This document shows positions 1 through 11,310 of a stretch of DNA of 37,578 nt, in pieces (position 1 is the first letter of the stretch; each line of letters begins with the position of its first letter). The notes beneath the pieces are model-generated. The model was not told the origin of the DNA, made no database searches, and worked only from the letters and a program-made list of their open reading frames with translations. The DNA is from Scleroderma bovista (Eukaryota > Basidiomycota > Agaricomycetes > Boletales > Sclerodermataceae). The DNA is taken from assembly GCA_037178675.1 (NCBI GenBank), contig JAYMGJ010000698.1:1-37578 (forward strand), in the 5' to 3' direction. The position numbers and the translations under genes are program-made.

Positions 1-1067
1 TCCAACTTGAGAAATACAGACAGCCCTCGCTATCCATATCACACAAAGTCAAGACTATCCTTATGCGAAGAATGAATACAAGCTCGTCATAGCCATATAT
101 CACACAAGAATGACTATCCTGATGCAAGAGATGAATGCCATCGCTGACAGTCATCTATTGCACAAGAACCATCAAGAAGCAGAAAGAATCCAATGAATAA
201 TGATCTTTTTGGTATGAGAAAGGAGTGCAGCCTTCTGCAGTCCAACTCCCATACCTGAACAACCAAAGAAGCAGAAGAAACAATTGAGAAACAAAGGAGA
301 AAGAGAAGAATCATTTTTAGCGCCCAAATGTCAAATTTAGGCGCCCAGTGCCAGCATTCTGATATTGAATAGCTCCACCGTTTTTGAAGCTATCAGGCAT
401 GTGACTATACCATCATGGAGCCTAGACCATGGTCTATCTGCCTGTCAAGTTCCGACGTAAATCCGATTATTTCCCACGGAGATATTCCACCCACAATCCA
501 GACACCCACTTCATCAGTCACTATGGAGTCCGCATTTTCTCTGGAACGATTCTCCGCTATTGCAGCAGACCTCAACTATGTCCTGCTCTTGGGACAGCCT
601 CTCCCTGAGCTCCTGTGCACTGCCTGGCACATATCTTCCCAGCCTGCTCCCTCAGTCCCTCTCATTCTCGGTCAGCATGTTCTCCTTGTCAGTCCTGCGT
701 CATGCACGTACTTTGGTCACCTCAAGTCTATCGTTAGACTTGAAGATTCATACCTGGTCATCTCTGTGTCTCCTGAGTCCTCTGCATATGGTCCTTTCAT
801 CCCAGAGTCCTGTCACATCCATCTCCCTCTGTCATTCATCTCGCTTGCCTGGACATGTTGAATCTGCTACTCATGTTTCACTTCCCTGCTATCCTGCAAC
901 AAACATAGATGAAACAGTGCTCTAGAACCCTTCTTAGGAGCCCTTATAGAGTACAGAACCTTCCCCTTACTGCTCAAGGGAAGACTGCTCTTGGGGAGCA
1001 TTAATGTTTGTGTTTTTGTCCTACAGAAGCTGAACCCAAGGGATTTGTGACACTCTGTGACCAACTG
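1..1067 (+). mobile_element. Family-1 long LTR, copy A, left part (cut by window edge)
   Basis: This stretch is repeated at 26860-27490 and 28130-28290 (copy C, same strand), and its last 280 bases are nearly identical, inverted, at 21949-22232 (copy B). It joins base 6863 once the Copia element and one AACTG copy are removed: copy B holds the uninterrupted sequence across that point. The 5-prime terminus lies left of the window; copies B and C show that the family begins TGTCAYGCACCAAACA. No coding potential beyond chance ORFs is seen. The call of LTR rests on the TG...CA termini of the other copies and on the promoter and polyadenylation signals in the right part. Confidence 0.75.
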
Positions 1068-1316
1068 TGTTGAAGTCGCACGTGCACCCGGTGTAAACCG
1101 TCAACGAAGTGCACACAAGACTGCAACCCATATTAGTGTAGACTGAGTAATAGTCCTCTTTAGAGTAGATGTTACATGTCACACGTCACGTGTCACACTA
1201 TTTGTTGTATATAAGCAGCTCTTAACCAGCTACCGCTACCATCTCAGGTCATCCACTCTACTCAACAGGTGAGCAGGAGTAGCAGTTCCTCTACGTACAT
1301 AGGTATTGCTTCAACA
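1068..1316 (+). repeat. 5-prime LTR of the Copia element (249 bp)
   Basis: It starts TGTTG and ends CAACA. It contains a TATA-like TGTATATAAG near 1207-1216 and CACGTG (E-box-like) cores near 1080 and 1188. Compared with the 3-prime LTR there are eight substitutions, every one a CpG against TpG or CpA, and one 13-bp length difference. Confidence 0.93.
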
Positions 1317-1328
1317 GGTTATGAGCCC
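1317..1328 (+). promoter_or_regulatory. Primer-binding site, tRNA-iMet anticodon half-tRNA type
   Basis: GGTTATGAGCCC directly abuts the 5-prime LTR with no gap. It is complementary to GGGCUCAUAACC, the anticodon stem-loop with CAU anticodon of eukaryotic initiator Met tRNA. Priming by an internally cleaved iMet tRNA is known for Drosophila copia and yeast Ty5, and the arrangement here matches that mode rather than a 3-prime-CCA-end PBS. Confidence 0.8.
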
Positions 1329-1635
1329 TGTGAGCGCACTGTGTGCAGCAATGCACCAGACAGCGCTCCAGCTCCCTGAGCATCACTTTAACTAGCTTGA
1401 CGCTGTGGACCACAGTGAGCTCCTAGTTGAGCCCCTGCACAGCCACAGGAGAAGTTCGTCGATGACTTGCGCCAACCATGGCGAACATTGTCGACGACTT
1501 GCGCTGGCATGACCTAGTCATGAGTTAGCTATTGACAGAAGTGCTTTCATTAGCACTCAGGTGCTTCTTCTTTTCTTGCTTGTCCGTTGTCGCATTCACT
1601 TGCTGACTCCGTTGACTCCCAACAGAATTATCACC

Positions 1636-4600
1636 ATGTCCAGCGCTCTCAACAAGATGGTTCCCGTGTTCACTGGCTCCAACTGGCAGCAGTGGCACAC
1701 TTCTATGCAGGCCTACCTTCGGGCACAAGGCCAATGGTATGTCTATGGGATGACACAGCCCGCTGATGGTCACGATGACCGAAAGGACTGGGACGACAAC
1801 ACCGAGAGAGCGCTCGGTAACATCACCTTGCGCCTCGCCCCTTCTATCCAGGTCGCTGTCTCGAGTCTCGACACCGTAAAGGAGGTCTGGGACTACCTCA
1901 AGAAGGATTTCAGCGCCCCCAGTATCGGTTCTGCCTATGCTGAGCTTAGCAAGCTCCTCGCGACTACCATTCCCACTGGCTCCCATCCTGCTCCGGCTAT
2001 CACCAAGGTGCTCAGCCACTTCGCTTATTTGAAGGACGCTGGCTTCAAGTTTCCTGCCCCCGTGCAGGCAATGATCATTCTTTGCAAGCTCCCTCCCACC
2101 ATGGAGGTTGTAGCTCAGATTCTCAGCCAAACGTCGCCAGACGAGATCAAAAACCTCAAGCCTGACGGGATCATAAAAGCCGCCACGCTCTCTTTCGAGC
2201 AGAAAGGCGCCACTTCTCGCGGCGGTGGTAAGGGCCCCCAGGCCAACAAGCTTAGCGCTGTAAAGCACAAGCCAGCTGACCCCAAGTTCGCCCAGCAGCA
2301 GCAGCAGCAGCAAGGCAGGTCCAACAGCAGTGCGAGCAGAAATGCTCCTGCCCAAGGACAGGGAGGCCGCACACACCATGGTGGCAAGAAGGCTCGCGCT
2401 CGTCGTGAGAATGCCCAACAAGCCGCCTTCGCCACCTACGTCCGCTACAAAGACGGACCTGTACCCACTGTCGACCCTCGCGCCTTGGCCCATACCCCTG
2501 GTGCCACCAACTTCGGCCCCCCCGCATTCGATAATACCATTCAGGCCTTTGACTTGGCACACCGCTTGGGGGTAGAGCCCTCCTGCCAGACCATCTGCAC
2601 CCTCAACCAAGTTGTGTCGTTGGCGAGTGCGAACCTGGACCAGCCTGAGGCCGGTCCCTCCTCGCTGAAGCGCCCTCGTCTTGAGGAGTGCATCACGATG
2701 TATGAGGAGGATGCCATCTCCCTTGGGGATGAGGAGCCCATTGCTCACGAACCATTCGCTGATGACGAGTTCGATGAGATCGACGCGATGGTCCTCGACC
2801 GCTACAACGCGACGTCGATGGCGATGGGTGCAGAGGCCAGCCTCTTCAGGCAAGTACCTCCTGCACGTGTGCTGACCGACACTGACACGCTCCCTTTACA
2901 TGTGCGCTACACGCCGTCACTGTATATAGCGAGTAGTAACTACAATTTGTCATGTCGTGTCTCCTCGAGTAATGCATATATTTGTTCGTGTTCAAATAAT
3001 GCATGCTGTGCTGGCTGTAAGGGAAAAATGGTCGATCATAGTGAACTCTCTGGTGCTTTCTGGCTCTTAGACTCTGGCGCATCCCGCCACTTTACTGGTG
3101 ACATAGGCGATTTCGCCTCTTACAACACGCTAAAGCGAGCGCACTACACCAAAACGGCTAATGGTGTAGCACTGATTGCTGGCATTGGCACGGTATTACT
3201 CCGGTGCTTAGACCACAACTCAGGGGATGAGAAAGTAGTAACCCTCACCCAAGTGCTCCATATGCCAGGCGCTACTGCACGCCTCATTTCTATGGGCGAA
3301 ATGCTCCAGCACAACTACAGAGTCACTGGCGATAAGCGTGGCATTAGCCTTATTGGCAAAGCCGACTGCCTATGGTTTGGGCCAGACCCAGAAGACGATC
3401 GCAATGTCATTTTCGGGATTAGATCTATCCCGATAATTAGATCTAACTATATCGCCTCCGTGAGCAAAGTCGATTACGACATTATGCACCGGAGATTTGG
3501 GCACCCCTCAAAGGAAGTACTCTGACGTGCGCAAAAACATACGCAGCACTTTCCGGAGATCCACTTTCCGACTGAGGATTGTGTTTGCCCTGGATGTGCT
3601 CTAGGCAAGATGCCCAACCGAGCTTTCCCAGAAAATGAAAGACGTGCTTCCAAGCCTTTCGAGCTGGTGCACTCTGATCTCAAGTCCTTCCCGGTTACGT
3701 CGTACCGGAAGTTCAAATATGTTATCACCTTCTACGACAATTATACCTCTCACGCCTGGACTATGCCACTACGCTCCAAAGCTGCAGCAATTACGGCTGC
3801 CAAAGATTTCCTCGAAATGGTGCGTGTACAACACGATTCGCATGTCGTTGGATGGATGTCCGATGCCGGCAGAGAGTATAAATCCGATCTGTTTGATCGA
3901 GCACTCCTTGAGAAAGGAATCAAAATATATCAAAGTGCTTCAAGAACCCCCATGCAGAATGGCCGTGCCGAGTGTCTAGGGCGCACTCTCATGGATAAAG
4001 CTGAGTCTATGCGGCACCAAGCCTACATTCCTGACTCCTGGTGGGAATTTGCATTTGCTCACGCAACTCACCTTTACAACCGTACCCTGGTAGCTCGCCT
4101 GCAATGGCGCACCCCCCATGAAATGCTCAAGGGGGAGATGCCTAACATCGACCACCTACGTGTATTTGGCTGTGGAGCCTTTGTCTACCTCCCAGCCATG
4201 GCTAGAGCAAATAAGATGGCTCCCAAGTCAGAGCTTATGACTTATGTTGGTGTTGCCCCAGGCAATGAGCGCAACTTCTTGTTTATGCGCTCCACCAATG
4301 CAGTGTTTACCGCTGCTCACGCCGTCTTTGACGAGCGTCATTTCCCTCGCTGCCCTAAAAACAGGCATGAACCTCTCGAGAACCCTTTTGGAAGGGCAAA
4401 TCCAAAATCTACCACCGATCGACCAGGGAATCCCTCTGATGATATTGACAGTGATGACGATGTGGAACACGACCATGGCTTCCCACATCCCCAAGCGCAG
4501 GATGACGATCCAAAGCACGAGGAACCTAAGGCTCCTGAGGAAGAGCCTAACCAAATAAATCCTCCCCATACGCCATCGCCAGTGCCTCCACAGGCACCGA

Positions 4601-6549
4601 GAACGCCTTCACCAGCGAGAAACCCGCCACCTCTGGCACCGCAGCACCCTGGCTGAGCTGAACGCCACCAGAATGCGCTGCGACCCCCTGCAGTGAATAT
4701 CCCTCGCCCCCAATGTGAACATAGAGCGCCATTGCGCCCCAGTAATGTGTATGGTGAGCGGCGACATCCCGTCGAGCAACTCCAGGATATTGAAAGTGCC
4801 TCCCGATGGCGACAAACAGTGGGTGAGGCCTCTAGGCCCCCACAACCGGACACACCAGACCATGTTCCTGGTGGTTTCCCCGACACCTCTGCAATGCCCA
4901 GTGAGGAAGACGTGCAAAAGATGTGCGAGGAAGGGGGAGCAAACCTAGTCCGTTTCCTGATGGGCAAAGCCCTCGAAACCCGTGAGCCTCAATATGAGAG
5001 TGTCCGCAATTGGTCCTACAAGGACATCGCTCGCTTACCCCAAGCTGAGCAGAAACTCTGGTGACTTGCTTGCCAAGAAGAGCTCGACGTGCTGCAAAAG
5101 CGCAAAGTCTTTGAGCTAGTTGACCGTCCCCGAGACCGGAAGGTCATAAAGAATCGATGAGTCTTCGATGTGAAGTTGGACAGCCGCAAGAAAGCCCGCT
5201 TAGTAGCGAAAGGCTTCTCCCAGGTCAAGGGATTAGATTTCGACCAGGTCTTCTCACCAGTCGTGCGCTTTGAAACAGTGCGCCTCATGCTTGCGCTTGC
5301 TGCACTTGAGAATTGGTATATCACTGGACTCGACATTCGGAGTGCCTACTTGTATGGCAAGCTCGATGAAGAGATCTACATGGAACAACCCAAAGGGTTT
5401 GCAGTTCCCGGGCAAGAGCGCAAAGTGCTCTGCCTCTGGCATGCCCTCTACAGCCTTAAACAGGCCGGCCTAGCTTGGTGGCACACACTCGATGAGTCTC
5501 TCAAAGAGCTCGGGTTTGAGCGCCTTAAGTCTGAAGCAGGCATCTTCTTCTACAAGAAGAAAGGCACCAACATCGTCATAGGAATTATATACATTGACGA
5601 CGTGCTATTCTGCAGCCCTAACAAGGCTGTTGTTGATGCCATCAAAGCACAATTCATGCGCAAATGGGAATGCTGAGACCTTGGAGAACCTAGTGAGTTC
5701 CTCCGAATGTGAATCACCCGCAAAGGTCGCTCTATCCACTTGGACCAATGCGCATACCTACAAAAGGTCGTCGAACGCTGCGGCATGCTCAGTGCAAAGT
5801 CTGCAAGCACCCCACTGCCGGCTGGCTACTATGCCACCAAGAACACAGAGCCTGTTGATGCAGATCTCTGCTCCCGTTTCCAGACAATAATAGGGTCCCT
5901 TCTGTACCTCATGTTAGGCACTAGGACTGACATTGCTTTTGCAGTAACGCACCTCTCGCGCCATGCCGCGAACCCGTCTCAGGACCACCTGAACAAAGCA
6001 CTTTATATCTGTCGCTATCTTATTGGGACATCTACATACTCCCTAGTATACAATGGTGGATCCGGTGCTGGCTTAACTGCATGCACGGACTCAGATTGGG
6101 GATCAGACCCTATCTCTCGCCTCTCGCAGACAGGTTTCTACCTGAAGCTTGCAGATGGCTTGATCAGCTGGACTTCTCGTGCGCAGAAGACTATTGCGTA
6201 CTCGTCCACTGAGGCTGAATATATGGCTTTGAGCGATTGCACTCGCCAAGTCACCTGGATACGAAGTTTGCTCAGTGAGCTCGGCTATAAGCTGAATGCT
6301 ATCCCGATTTGCGGTGATAATCAGGGGTCCATATTCATGGCATCCAACCCTGTAATGGAGCCTCGCTCCAAGCACATTGACATCCGCTACCACGGAATCC
6401 GTGAGTCAGTCGCGAAAGGTAACATGGAACTATTATTCATTGATGGTGCTGAAAATCCCGCCGATCTGCTCACCAAGAACTTACCACGCGAGAAATTCGC
6501 GAAGTTCAGAGCTCAACTAGGCTTACAGTTTCCCTCTGGCAGCATCTAG
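1636..6549 (+). pseudogene. Copia gag-pol polyprotein, one frame broken by six TGA codons
   Basis: The ATG at 1636 begins a gag with a WQQWHTSM motif of the Copia gag type, followed by a Q-rich basic tract (about 2290-2410). No CCHC knuckle is seen. The protease motif LLDSGASRHFTG is near 3066. The gag-preintegrase motif HRRFGHPSKE precedes integrase, whose D, D, E residues lie in HSDLKSF, SDAGREY and PMQNGRAE (about 3670-3970). RT runs about 5100-5680 with an intact YIDD box near 5590, and RNase H about 5880-6480 with TDSDWG and STEAEYMAL. The stop is TAG at 6547. In-frame TGA codons are at 3523, 4654, 5062, 5158, 5674 and 5710. There is no frameshift and no internal TAA or TAG over about 1640 codons. 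Several TGAs fall where relatives carry Arg (for example WEC-R-DLGE), suggesting CGA to TGA; the one at 5158 replaces the Trp of NRWVFD. Confidence 0.93.
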
Positions 6550-6581
6550 CGCCTTATTTGCTGAAGTGCTCTATGTGCAGC

Positions 6582-6595
6582 ACAGCAAGGGGGAG
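6582..6595 (+). promoter_or_regulatory. Polypurine tract of the Copia element
   Basis: ACAGCAAGGGGGAG lies immediately before the 3-prime LTR, the expected position and composition for plus-strand priming. Confidence 0.85.
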
Positions 6596-6857
6596 TGTTG
6601 AAGTCACACGTGCACCCGGTGTAAACCATCGACAAAGTGCGCACAAGACTGCGACCCATATTAGTGTAGACTGAGTAATAGTCCTCTTTAGAGTAGATGT
6701 TACATGTCACACATCACGTGTCACAGTCACGTGTCACACTATTTGTTGTATATAAGCAGCTCTTAACCAGCTACCGCTACCATCTCAGGTCATCCACTCT
6801 ACTCAACAGGTGAGCAGGAGTAGCAGTTCCTCTATGTACATAGGTATTGCTTCAACA
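6596..6857 (+). repeat. 3-prime LTR of the Copia element (262 bp)
   Basis: It is nearly identical to 1068-1316. It carries an extra 13-bp unit near 6720-6735, so that CACGTGTCACA is present twice in tandem. It ends TTCAACA and is followed by the AACTG duplication at 6858-6862. Confidence 0.93.
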
Positions 6858-8024
6858 AACTGTTACTCTTCTAGACATTCCAGGCCCCCTGACACTGCTC
6901 TTTTGGTCGGATCAATTCTCTTATTATCCCCCAGCCACTCCCATCAGTGGCACTGCTTCAGAAGCTCATCTCCAGATCTAAAGTTCAATTAAACACAGGT
7001 TGTGGTTCCCTTCTGTCTGAGTCACACAGAGTCACTCTGGCTCACTCTGACTCACTCTGCTGCGCATTATTCATCCCCTCTTGGCATTACTAATCCCCAT
7101 TACTCCCCTTACCAATCACTTACCAATCATCCTTCAAATCATGCTTATTATGCTGCTTATCAATTCATGACTCATGCCCCTATGATTCATATGCATTATG
7201 TCATCGCATATGCTCATTTAGCTTCGATCTACTCATCCCATGCTTTCCCCCCCTCTCTTTTGGGCCCCATGCAATGATTTTTCCATATTCTTGGTTATGC
7301 ACCCCTTTTTACCTATGTTTTTTGCTCATTCCCTTGGCTCAGCAGCTTGTTCAGGCTCTCCCCATCGATGACTCAGCCTGATTACACTGCTTATCAATCG
7401 CTTACCAATCTCTTACCAAGCACTTAGTCATTTGTGCTTACAGGGCCACAGCCCCTCCTGTATATAAACCAGCAGCCAAAGGCTGCAAGGAAGTGTCTGC
7501 TTCCCCCTCAATAAAGCGACCACATTCACTCTCCCTCACTCTCTATAAGCTCCATCTCTGTCTTTGGACTTGTAGGTCACCCAGTGCTGGCCTAAAGCTC
7601 CATTATTGTTCTTTGTCAGATATACTTGATATCTGATCAGTTCTCTAGGCTCAAGCGCAGTCTAGCTCATCTGTCCACTCCATCCCATCACTGTCCATCG
7701 CATTCTTGAAGCAGGAACTGTCCCCTTGCTTCCCTCTTGCTCCATCACTGCTGTTACACCCCTGTTATCAATCCATCATCACTGCTCAACCCCAGGACTC
7801 TTCCTAACCACTGTGGTAGGCTGAAGAGGAGTCAATACCATCCCCAGTCGCATTCATTCCCCAGAAGCCCTTCCCTTCCCTCCTGCACCTTACCTGAAGG
7901 CTTGCAGCACATCCCCCTGTGGAGATCATATACCAGAACCGCAGAGGAAGACCACCACTTGCTTTTGTTGTCATTGGGTGTTGGTTGTTGGTTGTTCTGA
8001 CCTCTTCCCTCACTTAGATGCACA
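6858..8024 (+). mobile_element. Family-1 long LTR, copy A, right part with promoter
   Basis: After the AACTG duplication this continues the LTR seen at 1-1067. Copy B (20793-21950, inverted) is nearly identical over its whole length. A TATA box TATATAAA is at 7461-7468 and a polyadenylation-type AATAAA at 7510-7515, giving a plausible R region start. The LTR ends GATGCACA at 8024, where identity with copy B stops. Copy C has the same downstream plan but is much diverged. The full LTR is at least 2.2 kb. No ORF here resembles a protein. Confidence 0.8.
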
Positions 8025-8061
8025 CCATGTGATGCCTCGTGACTCCGCAAGGCCTCTAGTC
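8025..8061. other. Short unassigned spacer right of LTR copy A
   Basis: This follows LTR copy A directly and is not shared with the flank of copy B. No primer-binding site to a recognisable tRNA was seen, so I cannot say whether copy A is a 5-prime LTR or a solo LTR. Confidence 0.4.
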
Positions 8062-8705
8062 TGTTGTAAACTCAAGTCCGATCATATTCGTGCACCTCCG
8101 ATGCTACGTATTCATCTCCACTCCAACAATTAATGCTCCATCTCCTTTTAGTATATAGTTCTGCGTCTACGCCTCCGGTTATTGTATGCTTCTGTTCCAT
8201 TTCTGTTCCTGTTTCCTTTGTTCCCATTTTAGGTTAGATATGATTACTCATAGCTGTGATCCATTAACCTTTGATCCGTTACGCTTATCACTGATCTCCG
8301 TTCCGTGTATGTTACTCATCCATTTATCATCCGCAGACTCTTACCTACATCTCCGCTATGTTTCTCTCTGCTTCTTGGTTACTGTACATTCCCGATGTAA
8401 AGTATAAGTACTCCGCACACTGAGGGGATTGTCCCTCAGTTCGAATATCAGCTTGAATACCTCCCGCGAACTCTCCTCTGTCCTCCTCTGTCTCCTCTGC
8501 CTTCTGGCAACTCCGACCTTCATTGGACCTCCGTCTCTCTGTCCCTTAGTCCCCCGAAATAAGAGGATGCAGGTATCGCAAGAGCGCAGCACATATGCTG
8601 AAGTCAAGTCCTCAAACACTTCCGCATCTCCTCCGCCTGTCGTCAACAACCCTTCATACTTATCTCCACCCATATTGGAGTTCATCGGAGGAGCCGGTTC
8701 TGACA
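8062..8705 (+). mobile_element. Probable solo LTR, about 644 bp
   Basis: The sequence begins TGTTGTAAAC and ends GGTTCTGACA, giving TG...CA termini. It has a TATA-like AGTATAAGTACTC near 8400, similar in layout to the 12990-13602 LTR (AGTATAAGTACCC). No clear 5-bp target duplication is visible (TAGTC left, CACAG right), so the boundaries are tentative. The ORFs inside it look like chance frames. Confidence 0.45.
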
Positions 8706-9302
8706 CACAGGGACTATGACAATGATGTGGTCACAGAGGCAACAGTGACAGTGACAATGCACAACACAACAATGACAACATGACACAGGTGGCCAGCCAG
8801 TGCCACAGTGGCACAATGATGATGACATACCTGTGGGTGCTGCATGCATACCCACATACCTGTCAATGATACCCATTACCTGTACACAGTACAGGTCAGC
8901 TCTCTGATACCTGTGGGTAGGATGCCCAATGACACAATGACCACTAGCAATGACAGTGATCTTGCCTGTCTCTTTATTTAGTACCATTTGTACACCTGGA
9001 TACACTCATAGTTATTTGACTTAATACATGATGTCATGACATAGCAACTGACTTGGTAGCTTAGCACAACTTAAGCCTGCCTGGCTTCAAGCAAGCCATA
9101 TCTACAGAGCTGTGACATGCTAATGGGCCTTTAGCTTTGTAATAAATGACCATCAATACACAATTTTTTTTGGTCCCAAAAGTGAACAATTATGTAATCA
9201 GGGGTCAATTTTGAAAATGCAGGTTTACACTAATTCAACCTATATTTCCTATCAAAAATTTTATTTAAGGACATTTGGACCAAAAATGAGCCCAGCCCAG
9301 AG
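8706..9302. other. Non-coding stretch with short direct repeats
   Basis: I see no gene. The left half holds CAATGA/ACAATG-rich sequence and two copies of ACCTGTGGGT (about 8829 and 8910) within a region of partly inverted short repeats. The right half is AT-rich. It may be a decayed leader of the following Gypsy element, but nothing in it proves that. Confidence 0.4.
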
Positions 9303-10600
9303 GTGCTGCCTTTTAGTGTAAGGCACTGTAGACCTGCTAGCACTGTCTGCTTTGTCACTCATGTTGAAGAAGAAGAAGTCTTGGAGTCTGGAATCTGTGA
9401 ACTGGAAGAAGAGCCTCTTGTTGCTGCTGTTGATCATGCTCCCAGGATTACTAAGGAGAAAAGGAAAGCTGCCTTTGAAGGTGTCATCATTCCTCCTTAT
9501 GGTAAAGGCAAAGGAAAGGAGAATCAAGCTCCTGCTGTCACTCCTGTTCCTGCACCTAAGCCCATCCCATCAACTCCTGCTCCCATTCCCATGCCAGTTC
9601 CCATCGACGTTCATACTCATGTCTTTGATGGCTCAAACGATGATGCTATCATGCAAGATGACACTCTCCCTATCAGATCTTTGCACCCTGATGTGGACTC
9701 TGCTGAGAAGAAGAAGTCTAAGCCCGCTACTGCTATGTCTTCATCTCTCTCTCAGAATACCAGTGCCAAGTCTATTGTGGATCACATTTTGGCTACCCCT
9801 CTTACTATGTCTGTTGGAGAAGCTATTGGCTCATCGAGAGATGTCTCTCAGCATTTCCAAGATCTTATTAGGGTCAAGAGACAGGCTCTCCCCTTTGTCA
9901 AGAACGTCCAAGGAACTCCTCCGCTGCTGCCTATATGTGTCTCACTTCTAGCCCCCTCATTACTATCAATCTTCACTGAAATGACCAACCAGTGAAAGCT
10001 GTCATTGACTCAGGCTCTACTCTTAATGTCATCAAAGCTAGTATTGCCAAGTCTGTCATCAAGATGCCTATTGATACTTCCCATTCTATGGTCATGAGAG
10101 ATGCCAATGGTGGTACCTCTAAGCTCATCAGTCTTATTCAGAATGTCCCTCTCTTCTGTGGAGCTGCTCAGACCTGGACCAATCTCTTTGTCTCCCCCGA
10201 TAACGACTCTGGCTTCAATCTCCTCCTTGGTCACCCCTGGGCCCATGGAAACTCTGTTAGTATTGTTGAAAGAGACTCTGGAACCTATATCATCTTTGGA
10301 GCTGATTCCAACCATCCATTGGAGATGTGTGCTGTTGATGTGCACACTGCTAGTCACTCTGGAACTGGATTAATGGCTACTCTTGAGCCAGAAAGCGAGA
10401 TGGAAGAAGAATCTACTGCTCCATATTCATCCCCCCCAGATCCTGCAGCTCTGGATATTCTTTCAGATCAATTCCTGGACTTTCCTGAAGCTCCTGATGC
10501 CAATCCCCCCTCATCTGAGAACATTTCCTATACTGTTTTCGCCTCCCAATTCTCCTTTAATGCCACCTGGTCCAGTGTGCTATGTCTCTCCAGCTCATAT
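9303..10600 (+). pseudogene. Gypsy gag tail and aspartic protease
   Basis: The first frame (9303-9995) carries the proline- and lysine-rich gag-protease linker typical of basidiomycete Gypsy polyproteins (APRITKEKRKAAFEG, then PPYGKGKGKENQ). A frameshift near 9940-9990 moves to the frame opening at 9992, where AVIDSGSTLNVI is the retropepsin-like active site with an intact D-S-G. It is followed by an LLLGHPW motif near 10222, the usual C-terminal part of the fold. No CCHC knuckle or gag core lies upstream, so the gag is truncated. The frame then runs into low-complexity sequence. Confidence 0.85.
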
Positions 10601-11310
10601 ATCCCCTACACTCTCTCAGTCCTCATCTCCTATGTCTGCTCTGGTCCGCGATGTAGAGATGCACACGTCTCTAGGTGTGCATATACCGATCAGTGTTCAC
10701 CCGAGCTCATTCACACTACTCAGCACAGCCACCCGCACCCAACCCACATGAGAGCTCTCCAATGCGCAGCTTGGTACACCTGATAGGGTCCTGCGAAGGT
10801 CCTGCATGAGTAGCTATTCCCTACCTCTTCCTGTGAGTGTCATGATCACTCGGAATAGCTTTGGGTCTGTTTGGACTAGCTTGTGCTACTCAGCACAGCC
10901 ACCTGCACCCAATCCACACGAGAGCTCTCTGATGCACAGCTTGGTACACCCAATAGGGTTCTGCAAAGGTCCTGGAGTAGTATCAAGTCACACTACTACA
11001 TTGCATCGGGTGGCACTGCATCAGGTCGGGTCACTCTCCTGTGTAGGGTCTCACTGCATAGGGTCTCACTGCATAGGGTCTCACTGCATAGGGTCACATT
11101 GCATTGCGTTGTGTCACATTGCATTGCATTGCACTGGGTCATGTCACTCTCCCTGCTAGGGTCTCACTCCATAGGGTCGCATCACATCAGGTCGCATCGC
11201 ATCGGGTCACACTGCACCGGCTCAGGACACTCTCCTGCGTAGGGTCTCACTCCATAGGGTCACATTGCATCAGGTTGTGCTGCATAGGGTTGCGCTACAT
11301 AGGGTTTGCT
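10600..11310. repeat. Minisatellite and 186-bp duplication in the Gypsy spacer
   Basis: A block of roughly 95 bp at about 10710-10810 recurs at about 10893-10980 (shared GCACAGCCACC and GCAGCTTGGTACACC). From about 10995 to 11310 there are imperfect repeats of 15-16 bp built on GGGTCTCACTGCATA, three of them perfect and adjacent near 11047-11091. The rest vary as GGGTCRCATYGCAT. The ORFs across it merely translate the repeat and I do not regard them as genes. Confidence 0.8.

Larger units (their letters stand above)
1068..6857 (+). mobile_element. Complete Ty1/Copia LTR retrotransposon inserted in LTR copy A
   Basis: The element is 5790 bp, bounded by two LTRs that start TGTTGAAG and end TTCAACA. 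It is flanked by a perfect 5-bp target duplication AACTG (1063-1067 and 6858-6862). In order it holds a 5-prime LTR, a primer-binding site, one polyprotein frame (gag, protease, integrase, RT, RNase H; Copia order), a polypurine tract and a 3-prime LTR. Copy B of the host LTR carries the empty site, which proves the insertion boundary. The reading frame has no frameshift but six TGA codons, so the copy is probably non-autonomous unless those are read through. Confidence 0.95.

Noticed and set aside
1525..2853. 442-aa minus-strand ORF opposite Copia gag
   Set aside because: It is antisense to a well-supported gag, has no family features, and arises from GC-rich codons on the other strand.
1636..6549. 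Programmed TGA recoding in the Copia polyprotein
   Set aside because: It is possible, since only TGA interrupts the frame. The same TGA bias in unrelated decayed genes and the CpG-only LTR differences are better explained by deamination.
8062..8705. Assigning this LTR as the LTR of the Gypsy element
   Set aside because: No matching LTR is found at the right end, no PBS is evident after 8705, and no target duplication was seen.
10806..11242. ORFs rich in GSHCIGSHCIG-type repeats
   Set aside because: They simply translate the minisatellite in two frames; there is no sign of selection.
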